A DNA stretch of 64,000 bases, taken from positions 7,248,704 through 7,312,703 of the forward strand of contig OZ038452.1 in the NCBI GenBank assembly GCA_964036195.1, in the 5' to 3' direction. The translations under genes and the position numbers were made by a program. The stretch is from Sphaerolaimus hirsutus (taxonomy: Eukaryota; Nematoda; Chromadorea; Monhysterida; Sphaerolaimidae). Positions 56,501 through 62,691 of the stretch are shown here, in pieces (the stretch's first letter is position 1; the number at the start of each line of letters is the position of its first letter). Below the pieces are notes generated by a model that worked only from the letters and a program-made list of their open reading frames with translations, searched no databases and was not told where the DNA came from.

Positions 56501-57496
56501 GAACCTCAATATCAATATTCAATATTCGATATTAAAAAATGGTCGATATCTGATATTCGATATTAAAAATGGTCAATATCCGATATTCAATATTTTTATA
56601 TTTTCGATATTCGATAATGCCATTTGCTTTTGGTATAGCAAGGCAAATTTCAAGCAGCATATTGTATTTTCAAGTGGATGCACATGATGTGTATGATTTT
56701 TTTACTGAAATGTGAATGGTACAACAAGTGATTTTAATAAGGAACAGTCAAACATCAGTCAAAAGCAGAAAATGGAAGAAAAACATGATGAATCAAAGTG
56801 TATCAGGCGAACAACAATTGGCTGATATTGCAGTTCATACATATAACCAAATTTCTTAATGCATGTTGCATAAAAAAGCATATCAGCATTTTCAGGTTCA
56901 AATTTAGCACTCCAACAAAAATGACATTATAAATATTGTACTTTTACTCATCAAATAAAATGCTATAAGTAAATCATATCAATCACAAAATCTCAAAATG
57001 AAAATAATGACTTTGATTAGGGACACAATACAGGTTCGATATATCGAAAAAATGGTCGATATTTGATATTTTCTCAAAATTTCCGATATTGATTTTTGAA
57101 TTTTTTTCAAAATTTTTGATATCAATATTCGATATTAAAAAATGGTCGATATCCGATATTCGATATTCGATACGATATATCGTTTGAACCCTAGGTACAA
57201 TTTTCAAAAATGTTTGGCAAATCTTAAATTTAGACAACGAATATGACTTGCCGAAACCATTAAATGCATACCTATGTTTACACTTTTGAAAACTGAAAAT
57301 GCAAATTTACAATGTTTGAAAACTGTACAGCGACGCGTCGCCATTCAGTTTCAAATTGAGTTTTCAAATCGGAACCATGAAAACTAGCTTGTGTGGCCAC
57401 ATTGATTCCAGGCCGCTTTCCAGGTAGGTAAATCATGCTGCTGTGGAATGGTGTCAAGGGAGCCACAGAAAAAGGCGTCCCAAGCACAATGCTCAT
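29252..57496 (-). CDS. Divergent rhodopsin-like (class A) G-protein-coupled receptor, multi-exon
   Basis: Seven-transmembrane receptor assembled from exons that agree in reading phase, right to left: candidate E1 57496-57405 (remnant 52292-52285), E2 47545-47294, E3a 44694-44576, E4a 40489-40284, E3b 34523-34405, E4b 34324-34122, E5 31351-31153, E6 29553-29252. E2 gives TM1, TM2 and most of TM3. E3 gives the end of TM3 and the second intracellular loop. E4 gives TM4-TM5. E5 gives a basic third loop (AHRAARRLLARD) and TM6. E6 gives TM7 with FNFYLCFAVSGTIRKLF and a cytoplasmic tail. The usual DRY triplet at the end of TM3 is TQY. E3 and E4 exist twice. The ligand is unknown; a peptide-receptor relative is possible. 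Intact function is uncertain because mobile elements interrupt or crowd two exons. It could also be two collapsed tandem genes. Confidence 0.65.
29972..30625. mobile_element. CCGTA family 1 element carrying a foldback insertion
   Basis: TA-CCGTATTTCCTCGAAATACC ... ATTTCGAGGAAATACGG. Apart from the 389-bp insertion it is collinear with 26757-26987. One TA flank has decayed to TC. Confidence 0.85.
30142..30530. mobile_element. 389-bp doubly folded hAT-like element (GATACGCACATCTGCCCG ends)
   Basis: The ends carry GATACGCACATCTGCCCG and its complement. Inside, the TCAAGTGATTTTCAGATATG block appears four times in alternating orientation, so it folds as a whole and as two halves. Flanks TTTTGAAC and TTTTGAAT form an 8-bp duplication with one change. 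The empty site is seen at 26906-26917. Confidence 0.85.
31153..31351 (-). CDS. Receptor exon E5: third intracellular loop and TM6
   Basis: 199 nt from CCCACAG|GCGC to AAAG|GTTTTA. Encodes a basic loop (AHRAARRLLARDGTQ, QQRERSLTNCR) and TM6 LLLSTTVLFCIATAPRAVTY. The CWxP motif of class A receptors appears as CIATAP. Markedly more GC-rich than its surroundings. An hAT-like insertion begins 17 bp upstream of the exon on its coding strand. Confidence 0.65.
31369..32309. mobile_element. GGAAAACGG hAT-like element beside receptor exon E5
   Basis: A 941-bp element with ends TAGGGTGTCAAATTT and TTTTTGACACCCTA. Exact 8-bp duplication GTTGCAGC (31361-31368, 32310-32317). Arrays of TTTCCGTTTTCCG at both sub-ends surround an ordinary AT-rich core at 31680-32040. 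Confidence 0.93.
32661..32820. mobile_element. 160-bp palindrome with CACACACTAG ends
   Basis: The arms CACACACTAGTTTACCAATA and its complement pair through GACAAAACAG almost to the centre. It sits inside a degenerate AAACCTTT-type element related to the TTTAAAACG family (about 32600-33340). Confidence 0.75.
33505..33690. mobile_element. Small inverted-repeat element with CATAGGCGGCG ends
   Basis: Ends CATAGGCGGCG and CGCCGCCTATG; the internal words TGTCACAAGC and GCTTGTACGCC repeat. No coding potential. Confidence 0.55.
34122..34324 (-). CDS. Receptor exon E4b, duplicate of E4a
   Basis: 203 nt between CACTAG|GAATT and CAG|GTCTGC. TM4 IIIIVSALIGCTAAIP; loop VVMDGDYYYIRNSP; TM5 ends FPGIVTFCNIKIIQ. 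The extracellular loop differs from E4a at many positions while TM4 and the TM5 end are conserved. Confidence 0.7.
34405..34523 (-). CDS. Receptor exon E3b, duplicate of E3a
   Basis: 119 nt between CCAG|GTATG and ATAG|GTTTGC. Encodes YVTEATTTLMAITQYQTV and a loop with NAVPSKKNIWIKI. It has no stop and the same phases as E3a. The intron to E4b is only 80 bp, compared with about 4.1 kb in the other copy. Confidence 0.7.
34766..35747. mobile_element. CCGTA family 1 element whose right end was hit by an hAT-like insertion
   Basis: Starts TA-CCGTATTAGCTCGAAATACC. Its right end AGGTATCAGGGT-A is interrupted by the element 35181-35739. G-runs of up to nine occur at 34840-35160. Confidence 0.7.
35181..35739. 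mobile_element. AAACTC/AACACAG hAT-like element
   Basis: Ends CAACGATGG and CCATCGTTG. Exact 8-bp duplication ATCAGGGT (35173-35180, 35740-35747). Arrays of AAACTCAAG and AACACAGAAACTC. Confidence 0.92.
36120..38097. mobile_element. Second mariner-like element, interrupted
   Basis: TA on both sides, ends CATGGTCGGGCTGAAAAGTC and complement. Outside the 36688-37769 insertion it is collinear with 12779-13695, with about 100 bp of extra sequence near 36535-36650. Confidence 0.85.
36688..37769. mobile_element. hAT-like element, GAACCG array family
   Basis: Ends CTAGGGTTGGGGAACCG and GAAATTCCCAACCCTT. Exact 8-bp duplication GTGACAGT (36680-36687, 37770-37777). The arrays are GAACCGAGAACCG variants. 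The core contains a separate foldback at about 37010-37190 with TTCATTGTAAGGTGTAATGT arms, plus TTACG-type pieces. Confidence 0.9.
38100..39394. other. Mixed repeat remnants, no supported gene
   Basis: Contains a pair of CTCGGCGGAC-type ends (38450 and 38990) and a CTAGTGTGTG end (38790). An inverted repeat at 39265-39390 (GATGAATCGTGCTTGTCGTT and its complement) runs into the assembly gap. Confidence 0.4.
39395..39594. other. Assembly gap (200 N)
   Basis: Exactly 200 undetermined bases, likely a placeholder length. It starts right after an inverted repeat and is followed by G-run repeat sequence, both hard to assemble. Frames drawn across it are meaningless. Confidence 0.99.
39600..40215. 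mobile_element. Two adjacent CCGTA family 1 copies (first partial)
   Basis: The first ends AAGAAATACGG-TA at about 39756. The second runs from TA-CCGTATTTCCTCGAAATACC (about 39812) to GAGGAAATATGG near 40213. G-runs of up to twelve. Confidence 0.7.
40284..40489 (-). CDS. Receptor exon E4a: TM4, second extracellular loop, TM5
   Basis: 206 nt between CCCAG|GCATC and CAG|GTGTGC. TM4 is IIIVVSALIGCTDAIP; the loop has VVMDGDHFYIENRP; TM5 ends FPGIVAYCNIKIIQ. One codon longer than E4b, with the same phases (1 in, 0 out). Confidence 0.7.
40709..41270. mobile_element. AAACTC element fragment interrupted by an ATCGATAT element
   Basis: Starts CCAACGATGGGTAAGTTCTC. The host core GTGGTTTTCTTAT breaks at about 40980 and resumes at 41232 with AAGTTTTGCACACGTTTA, as in the intact copy near 4785-4815. 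Confidence 0.65.
40982..41221. mobile_element. hAT-like element, ATCGATAT array family
   Basis: A 240-bp element with ends TAGGGTCCAAACGATAT and ATATCGTTCAAACCCTA, the same outer end type as the GGGATC family. Interior entirely permuted ATCGAATATCGATAT. The target duplication is masked by TA-rich flanks. Confidence 0.8.
41265..41640. mobile_element. TTACGTTTACG fragment with a CACACACTA foldback inside
   Basis: Begins CAGTGCTGCAAAAACGTATTTACG, arrays of TTTACG, interrupted at about 41363-41576 by a foldback with ends GCTGCACACACTAC and GTAGTGTGTGCAGC-like complement. The outer right end is not identified. Confidence 0.55.
42230..42648. mobile_element. CCGTA family 2 element, second copy
   Basis: TA-CCGCAAATCCTCGAATAAGA ... 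CTTATTCGAGGATTTAGGG-TA, with C-run interior. Compare 2395-2822. Confidence 0.75.
42926..43077. mobile_element. 152-bp hAT-like element, AAAATAAAAT array family
   Basis: Ends CAGGGTTGTCAAAATCTC and AAAACCAACCCTG. Exact 8-bp duplication CTTTTGTC (42918-42925, 43078-43085). The interior is almost pure AAAATAAAAAT. One of the smallest complete elements here. Confidence 0.93.
43328..44274. mobile_element. hAT-like CAGAGTTG element hosting a CCGTA element
   Basis: Ends CAGAGTTGTTAAAAGTAC and CGTTTTAACAACTATG. Flanks CAAGCAAC and CGAGCAAC match at 7 of 8 positions. The CCGTA element 43604-44026 lies inside. Confidence 0.82.
43604..44026. mobile_element. CCGTA family 1 element
   Basis: TA-CCGTATTACCTCGAATTATC ... 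GGTATTTCGAGGTAATACGG-TA, well-preserved inverted ends; C-run interior. Confidence 0.88.
44576..44694 (-). CDS. Receptor exon E3a: end of TM3 and second intracellular loop
   Basis: 119 nt between TTCAG|GTTAG and ATAG|GTTTGC, phases 2 in and 1 out. Encodes LANIALTTLMAITQYQIVK and a loop containing DAVPSKRNIWIKI. The paralogue is E3b at 34405-34523, of identical length. Confidence 0.7.
44842..45259. mobile_element. CCGTA family 1 element
   Basis: TA-CCATATTTCGTCGAAATACC ... GGTATTTCGAGGATATACGG-TA. In the receptor intron between E2 and E3a. Confidence 0.8.
46140..46347. mobile_element. CCGTA family 1, right part only
   Basis: Carries the internal GTGTTCTACGTTTCCCTGATCAC block and ends TATCGAGGAAATACGG-TA. 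The left end is missing. The stretch 46348-47290 that follows shows only a GGCGCC fragment at 47080-47215. Confidence 0.65.
47294..47545 (-). CDS. Receptor exon E2: TM1, TM2 and most of TM3
   Basis: 84 residues in three hydrophobic blocks: GLVGSFLLGLILSRQ (TM1), PLFTFILVNAWFDFALFLFY (TM2) and TVLFAGLIAWVIPVGIKFTW (TM3). A short loop carries YDKNMAFSK. The acceptor GGTAG|T is weak and lies close to a CAGAGTTGTTAA repeat starting at 47571. The donor ACATG|GTGAGT is strong, phase 2. Confidence 0.7.
47571..47915. mobile_element. CAGAGTTG-family fragment next to receptor exon E2
   Basis: CAGAGTTGTTAACAGTACC followed by TTTACTCACCCCCTGTGTAC and AAAACATAAAAGTGGG, as at 43328 and 7315. Only 25 bp separate its end from the E2 acceptor. 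Confidence 0.65.
47955..48655. repeat. Tandem repeat, about six diverged units of 113-131 bp
   Basis: Each unit has a GAGCCCTGGGGGTACTATTC-like head, GGTTATGGTAGTxTAGTxTC, AAAATGGAGTGCATATTTG, AAATCAGTGxCATCAA and AAATGCATxATTT. Units start near 47959, 48072, 48190, 48321, 48441 and 48556. Diverged by point changes and small indels, so fairly old. Confidence 0.85.
48656..49879. other. AT-rich stretch without recognisable gene
   Basis: Very low GC, short open frames only, no repeat boundaries that I can place. Confidence 0.4.
49880..50014. repeat. 46-bp tandem repeat, about three copies
   Basis: Unit begins AGCAAACATGTCCAAACAGA and ends GCCAATTCCAGACCAC. The copies start at 49880, 49926 and 49972 and are almost identical, implying recent expansion. 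46 is not a multiple of three, so the open frames over it are accidental. Confidence 0.95.
50180..50540. mobile_element. Possible retroelement remnant with TATA box and AAG tail
   Basis: CAGTATAAAACCAGC at about 50267 looks like a core promoter. Short palindromes follow (CCACTTGGGT; CAATATAGG/CCTATATTG). The segment ends in an AAGAAGAAGAAG tract (50522-50533). It could be an LTR or the tail of a non-LTR element; no reverse transcriptase is present. Confidence 0.35.
50527..50668. mobile_element. CAGAGTTG-family fragment (right end)
   Basis: TACGTTTTCTGTACTCG ... GAGTAAACGTAAATACGTTT then TAACAACT; inverted GTACTCGAATA/GTACTCGAGTA units. Left end absent. Confidence 0.6.
50917..51325. mobile_element. 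CCGTA family 3 element (TTCTTCTAATAGAAGGGCG type)
   Basis: TA-CCGTATTTCTTCTAATAGAA ... TTCTATTAGAAGAATTACGG-TA. Sub-ends repeat CAATAGAAGGGCG. Shares with family 1 only the outermost CCGTATTTC. Confidence 0.85.
51473..51890. mobile_element. CCGTA family 1 element
   Basis: TATGGTATTTCCTCGAAATACC ... GGTATTTCGAGGAAATACGG-TA, with C-runs. Surrounded by AAATCTCAGAAAATCTCTC repeats on both sides (51320-51470 and 51895-52010), which look like arms of the element it landed in. Confidence 0.8.
52690..53494. mobile_element. AAACTC/AACACAG hAT-like element in the foldback's left arm
   Basis: Ends CAATGATGG and CCATCATTG. Exact 8-bp duplication GCCACGGT (52682-52689, 53495-53502). Confidence 0.92.
54733..55050. 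mobile_element. GGGATC-family fragment in the foldback centre
   Basis: Starts TAGGGTTCAAACAGGA; arrays have drifted to CCAATCCTGATCCC. The core GCATCCAGATGTGCTTTGAAA follows, with no right end. Confidence 0.6.
56412..57193. mobile_element. hAT-like ATCGATAT element in the foldback's right arm
   Basis: Ends TAGGGTTTGAATGATAT and ATATCGTTTGAACCCTA, with GGTACA on both sides. The empty site is seen (inverted) at 52475-52485. The middle 56640-57020 is AT-rich non-coding DNA. Confidence 0.85.
57405..57496 (-). CDS. Candidate first coding exon of the receptor, cut by an insertion
   Basis: ATG at 57496-57494 has A at -3 (GCAAATGA) and an in-frame stop just upstream. It encodes 30 residues beginning MSIVLGTPFSVAPL and ending YLPGKRPG, then runs into a 5.1-kb foldback element. 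Beyond that element, at 52292-52285, the strand continues GGAATAGG|GTGATG. Restored across the insertion, the exon would end in phase 2, which is what the acceptor of 47545-47294 requires. The N-terminal assignment is inference. Confidence 0.45.
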
Positions 57497-58356
57497 TTGC
57501 AAGAAAAACAGTATTTACCTATATCACCTTTTATCACAGCGTTATTTTTTCACTCTATCGTCACAAATGTGATTTGTTTTGCGCAAACACTTCTTCAAAA
57601 AGGCATTATCACGGTCACGCCCTTGTTACACATGTATTCACGAACTGTTCGCTGCATATCATATTTGAAGCGTGTACTTCTAAAAGTCGATAAGTTCTAA
57701 CGTGAAAAGCTTAATAAAAGTAAAAGTTCAAAATTTAAATAAAAAAATTGAGTAAAACCAAAAAATATGATCTTGAGTCGTTCTTTAAAACTCAAATGAG
57801 TTTTTTTGTTGGGAACACAGAAACACAGAAATGTTTTTTTGAGTTTTTTCATTGGATTTGAGAAATACTGTGCTGTTTAACTGAACAAAATAAGGAATGT
57901 GCATAAGTACATACCAACAGATGCATACAAAGGGTCCAAATTTCATAAGCATAAGTATAGTAACAAAATATATTTGGCATCCATGGCACCTGGTGATTCT
58001 GACAGTGATTGGAATTCTGATTGTCACTGACTGACATGTCATAAAAAATGCCAAATGCCCAGTTTAAAAAATCAATTTGACATTTTGCATGACTGTTTAC
58101 ATTTTTCAGTACATTTTACAGGGTTCCTGAACATGCAGTCACAAATTTGTAATGATTAAACCACTGTTTATGCATTAAAACACAATGTTTGGGTGAAAAC
58201 TTGCATTTGATTAAAAAACTCGAGTTTTTACCCAAAAAAACACAGAAAAAACAGTTCACTCAAGTTTTTCCGCAAAAAAACTCAAAACACAGGTATTCAG
58301 TTTTGAAAAACTCGAAACACATAAAATGTTTTTTGAAAGAAAACTTACCCATCGTT
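57497..58356. other. Upstream region of the receptor; AAACTC fragment
   Basis: 57497-57780 shows no repeat and may hold the receptor's 5' flank. 57780-58356 is a right-end fragment of the AAACTC family ending CCCATCGTTG. Confidence 0.45.
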
Positions 58357-58626
58357 GGGTCCGGCATCCTGTCAAGTGTGAAGTAAAGTGTCAAATGTCG
58401 TACAAAATGTCAATTATAATTTATATAACGGATTTTTTGCTCAGATTTTTGACATTTTGCATGAAATTTGAAACATGTATGACATTTTAATAACTAAGTT
58501 TTTTTTCCGTTTCTGCTTTCCGCAGACCAATTTTTTTTCTGTTTCCGTTTTCCGGCAAGTGCAAGTAAATCCCTTTCCGTTCTGCGCGAAATTTTTACTA
58601 ATTCTTAAAGAAAATCCAAAACATTA

Positions 58627-58840
58627 CCGTAAATTCTCTAATACCTAATACGACAGTCGTACTATTGTTTTCGGCACATTTTAGGGGTCGCACTATTGGA
58701 GATGTCGCATTATTGGAGATGTCGCATTATTGGAGAGTGTCGCATTATTGGAGAGTGTCGTTACTCGCACAACGTTTCCAAGGGTGTCGCACTATCGGAG
58801 ATGTCGCATTATTGGAGACCATTATTAGAGAATAATTAGG
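58627..58840. mobile_element. CCGTA family 4 element (AAATTCTCTAATA type)
   Basis: TTA-CCGTAAATTCTCTAATACC ... TATTAGAGAATAATTAGG-TA, with repeated TCGCATTATTGGAGATG units. One copy only. Confidence 0.7.
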
Positions 58841-58952
58841 TATATTGATAGATTATGTCAAGCAAAAGTGATGAATTTTCAAAAAACAGCCCGAAAATGA
58901 TGACTTTTGACTTTGATCAATTTTTTCAGTAGGAAGATGACATTTCCGGATA

Positions 58953-60339
58953 CCGTATTTCCTCGAAATACCCCCCCCCCCTCGAAATACCCCCCCCTCG
59001 AAATACCCCCCCTCAAAATGGACACTATGAACTTATAAACCCCCCCCCCCCTCGAAATACCCCCCCCCCAAATTTAGTGTATAGAGAACGTAAATGACAA
59101 AGGCTGCGGTTTGTCATCCGGGCAATGCAGAACACACGTTAAAAACGATGACTAGTGATGTTAAAGGCACCGGGAAAAATGGCACCGCACCGCACCGGCA
59201 CCTTTGCCAACGCATGAAAAGGGCACCTGGCACCCTGGGGCACCGGTCAGAAAATGGCACCGCACCGCACCGGCACCGGTGCCTTTTGGAAAAAATGGCA
59301 CCGGCACCGAAGGGCACCGGCGGGTTGCCGGTGCTAGCACCGAAAGGCACCGCACCGGGCTGAAATTTCTGAAGTAAATATCGGGCAGTTTCTCAGTGGT
59401 CTCACCTTTGGAAGTGCATATTTCCATGAATTTTCAACCGATTTTGATGGTTGAGCATTTAAAATGATCAGAATGATGTGGCAATCACTTTTATGAAGCA
59501 ATTACAATGATTACAAATGAAAGATAAAATATTTAATTTACTACAATGTCCATAGCCACTATTGTCTACTGATCGGAGTCGTTGCTGTACAGAGAATGGA
59601 ACTATCTCTATCATAAACTGACAACAAATTTTGAACAAAAAAGTAAGATAAATATAAAATATAAAAATGATTTAAAATTCAACAAACTTTTAGATTCGCT
59701 CATCAGATCACGTATCTCGGGTATAATGGATTTCACAGTAGGTATATTTATTTGATGGGAGGTTTACAAAATAGGCAAAAACGGTTGGGTAAATATATCG
59801 CTGTTTTTTGAAATATGAATAAACAAAATTGCACAGTACATGAAGCCTTGGCCGGTGCCTTTCCCGGTGCCTTTTACTTTGGCCTGGTGCTAGCACCTTT
59901 GGCACCGGCAAAAAAATGGCACCGCACCGCACCGGCACCGGTGCTATTCTGAAAAAAATGGCACCGGCACCGGCATGGCACCCCTGAAGATCGCAATGGC
60001 ACCGCACCAGCACCGGTGCTGGTGCCCTTCGGTGCCCAGCACCGGGGCACCGGTGCCCCGGTGCCTTTACATCACTAACGATGACTCTGTTATGTGAGAA
60101 CAGTGTTTGTACGTCTACACACTTATAAATGTCTTTAGAGTCTTACAAATGGCGATTTTTGTTGCATTTTTCGACGTCTGCGTACGTTTCAGACGACATT
60201 TTAGTACTGGGATTTCAAAAAATTTCTGGCGAAATAATAAACCCCCCCCTCGAAATACCCCCCCCCCCTCGTTTAACCCCCCCTCAAAATTCTCACTCTG
60301 AAACAATAAACCCCCCGGGGGTATTTCGAGGAAATACGG
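58953..60339. mobile_element. CCGTA family 1 element hosting a GGTGCC element
   Basis: TA-CCGTATTTCCTCGAAATACC ... GGTATTTCGAGGAAATACGG-TA. Internal C-runs (up to eleven) on the left and right; interrupted at 59153-60077. Confidence 0.9.
59153..60077. mobile_element. hAT-like element, GGTGCC array family
   Basis: A 925-bp element with ends TAGTGATGTTAAAGGCACCGG and GGTGCCTTTACATCACTA. Exact 8-bp duplication ACGATGAC (59145-59152, 60078-60085). Arrays of GGCACCGCACCGG flank a 500-bp AT-rich core shared with 29640-30780. Confidence 0.95.
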
Positions 60340-60666
60340 TATATTTATGTATGGAAGAACATTTTGAGGTTCTATACATGTAGATTCCAAATCCACGATA
60401 AAAAACGCTAAAAAAATTGTGACAAGGAGGGAATGGGCATGTTTGGTTCTTAGGCAAAGCGAGTCTTAATGTCCCTGCTGCAACAGATTGGATAGACATA
60501 TGTTTGGGAGAAATTTTAACTTAAAAATTCATCTTTCAGATCGAATATAGGTACAAATTGTATAATAGTATATTTCCAAAGGATCGGGTCACGTATGATG
60601 ACATATCGGACATATATATATATCGGGTGGCCCACGTCAGGCGCACGGTTTCAATTGGCTCCCAAC

Positions 60667-61665
60667 CAGGGTTGGCAAAATCTCGGAAAAAAATAAAAAT
60701 AAAATAAAAATAAAATGGAAAATTTAAGAATAAAAAAAAATAAAATAAAATGGAAAATTTTAGAATAAAAATAAAAATTGTATAAAAATTCAAATTTTTG
60801 TAAAATTTTTGTAAAATTGTATAAAAATTCGTATTTTTGTAAAATTGTATAAAAATTCATATATTTTTTGTAAAATTTTATCTCATTGCTTGAGTATCTA
60901 CCTGTTTATTCATAAATCTGGGAACAGTCCCAAAGTTTGTAAAGTGTCAAATGTCATGGAAAGTGTCAATTGTCATGACAAATGTAAAGTAAACTGTCAA
61001 TTGGCATGACAAATATAAACTAAATTGTCAATTGTCAAGCAAATTGTATCCAAATCTTATGTTTTATTTTTAAATCTTATGTTTTGTATCCAAATTATGT
61101 TGTTGTTGAATCCAAATCTTATGTTAACATTTGGAAACAAAAACATAAGATTTGGATACAAGACACACCATGGATACAAAAACACAAGATACGGATACAC
61201 AATTTACACTTTGCATGACATTTGTCATGACAATTGCCGCTTTGCTTGAAATTTGATATGACACTTGATATTTTGCATGACAATTGACACATGGCATGAC
61301 ATTTTACAAATGTGCCCAGCATACTCCAGTAGTCCTATTACTGACAATAATTGTAACTTTACACTTGCAGCTAGCTAACAATACCTACTGCATGCAACTT
61401 TTGAAAAGTAATGGAAAAATTTGTCACAGGTTTTTCATGTACAGGTCCAATTATAACATTTTTCTGGCCTTGCATGCATGATTTCGATTTTTTGTAAAAT
61501 TTTTGTAAAAATTTTGTAAAATGGTGTCATTTTATTTTATTAATGACTTTTGGGAATAAAATAAAATAAAATAAAATGAAACAAGAATAAAATAAAAATA
61601 AAATAAAATTTTTGTACAATTTTTATACAATTTTACTAAAATGAATTTTTATAAAACCAACCCTG
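60667..61665. mobile_element. hAT-like element, AAAATAAAAT array family, long copy
   Basis: A 999-bp element with ends CAGGGTTGGCAAAATCTC and AAAACCAACCCTG. Exact 8-bp duplication CTCCCAAC (60659-60666, 61666-61673). The core contains TGTCATGACAATTG palindromic words (60940-61290) like those near 50100. Confidence 0.93.
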
Positions 61666-61744
61666 CTCCCAACACGTCAATTTTGAATGAAAACTGCTCA
61701 AATTTTGTATGTCGGTAGAAAAATGTACCCCATTTGTTGTGTTG

Positions 61745-62691
61745 TAGTGATGGAATGGCGCCATGGCGCTGGCGCCATTTTAGGGCGCCAAAGGGCGCCG
61801 CGCCATGGCGCCATTGGCGCTTGGCGCCCTTTTTCTGTGGCGCCCTTGGCGCCTGGCGCCCACATTCTGAAAGGCGCCATGGCGCCCTTGGCGCTTGGCG
61901 CCCTTTTTCCGTGGCGCCCTTGGCGCCTGGCGCCCTGCTTTAAAAGGGCGCCAAAAAGGCGCCAGCAGGGTTTCAAGGTGAGTGCCGTTTGAATTAAAAA
62001 ATAAATAAAAACGCATGTGTGGATAATCTAAATTCGCCGGAAAAATGGACGAAGTGGTGTGAACGGGTGGAAATCTTTCATCCAGCGGTTAATCAGATGT
62101 GTCTGACGGATCAGAAGATAAGAATAATGAACCGTTGAACTTGCAAAATCATAAATAAACGGATTCAAATAGTTGCAATTCCGTTTTTGTCCATTTCATG
62201 GAAACATTGATTGGAAAAGTCTATTTGAAGTGAACGGATTGTTGTCAAATGACAATTTCCATTTTGTTTGAAGTCGTCATATGGATTTTTTTACAAAACT
62301 TTTTGTTGCTAGTATTGTTGTTGTGCATTACATCCTGGAAAAATAAAGAAGAAGAAGAAGCAATAAAGAAGTGAATGCGTGTGCTGCAGAAACTTTTTTA
62401 TGCGTGTGAATGGTGCTGCAGAAACATTTTTAGCACTTTTAGGGTGTTGTACGCACTTCTTTCTCCTGGCGCCCTTGGCGCCTGGCGCCCTATTTTCCAA
62501 ATGGCGCCATGGCGCCCTTGGCGCTTGGCGCCCTCTTTCCGTGGCGCCCACTTTCCGAATGGCGCCATGGCGCCCTTGGCGCCTGGCGCCCTTTTTCTGT
62601 GGCGCCCTTGGCGCTTGGCGCCCACATTCCGAATGGCGCCATGGCGCCATTGGCGCCTGGCGCCCTTTTTTCTGGCGCTTTTCCATCACTA
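61745..62691. mobile_element. GGCGCC element with an internal insertion
   Basis: Ends TAGTGATGGAATGGCGCC and GGCGCTTTTCCATCACTA. GGCGCC arrays occupy 61755-61970 and 62465-62680. The non-repetitive middle contains a gag-like frame and an AAG tract. Confidence 0.8.
61990..62362 (+). pseudogene. Retrotransposon-derived fragment with gag-like reading frame
   Basis: A frame at about 62030-62137 reads KWTKWCERVEIFHPAVN, then LTDQKIRIM and a stop. It resembles the start of LTR-retrotransposon gag proteins (W..W..R.E.F). The segment ends CATCCTGGAAAAATAAAG followed by AAG repeats (62347-62360). Too short and broken to function; the family call is tentative. Confidence 0.4.

Larger units (their letters stand above)
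52297..57404. mobile_element. 5.1-kb foldback element with nested insertions
   Basis: Ends CAATGTGGCCACACAAACTAG and the complement CTAGCTTGTGTGGCCACATTG. The left arm (52297-52689 plus 53495 to about 54430) pairs with the right arm (about 55140-56411 plus 57194-57404), giving arms of roughly 1.3-1.5 kb. The centre holds fragments of GGAAAAC and GGGATC families and a CCGTA piece. ATTCC/GGAAT on both sides is a possible short target duplication. No transposase. Confidence 0.8.
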
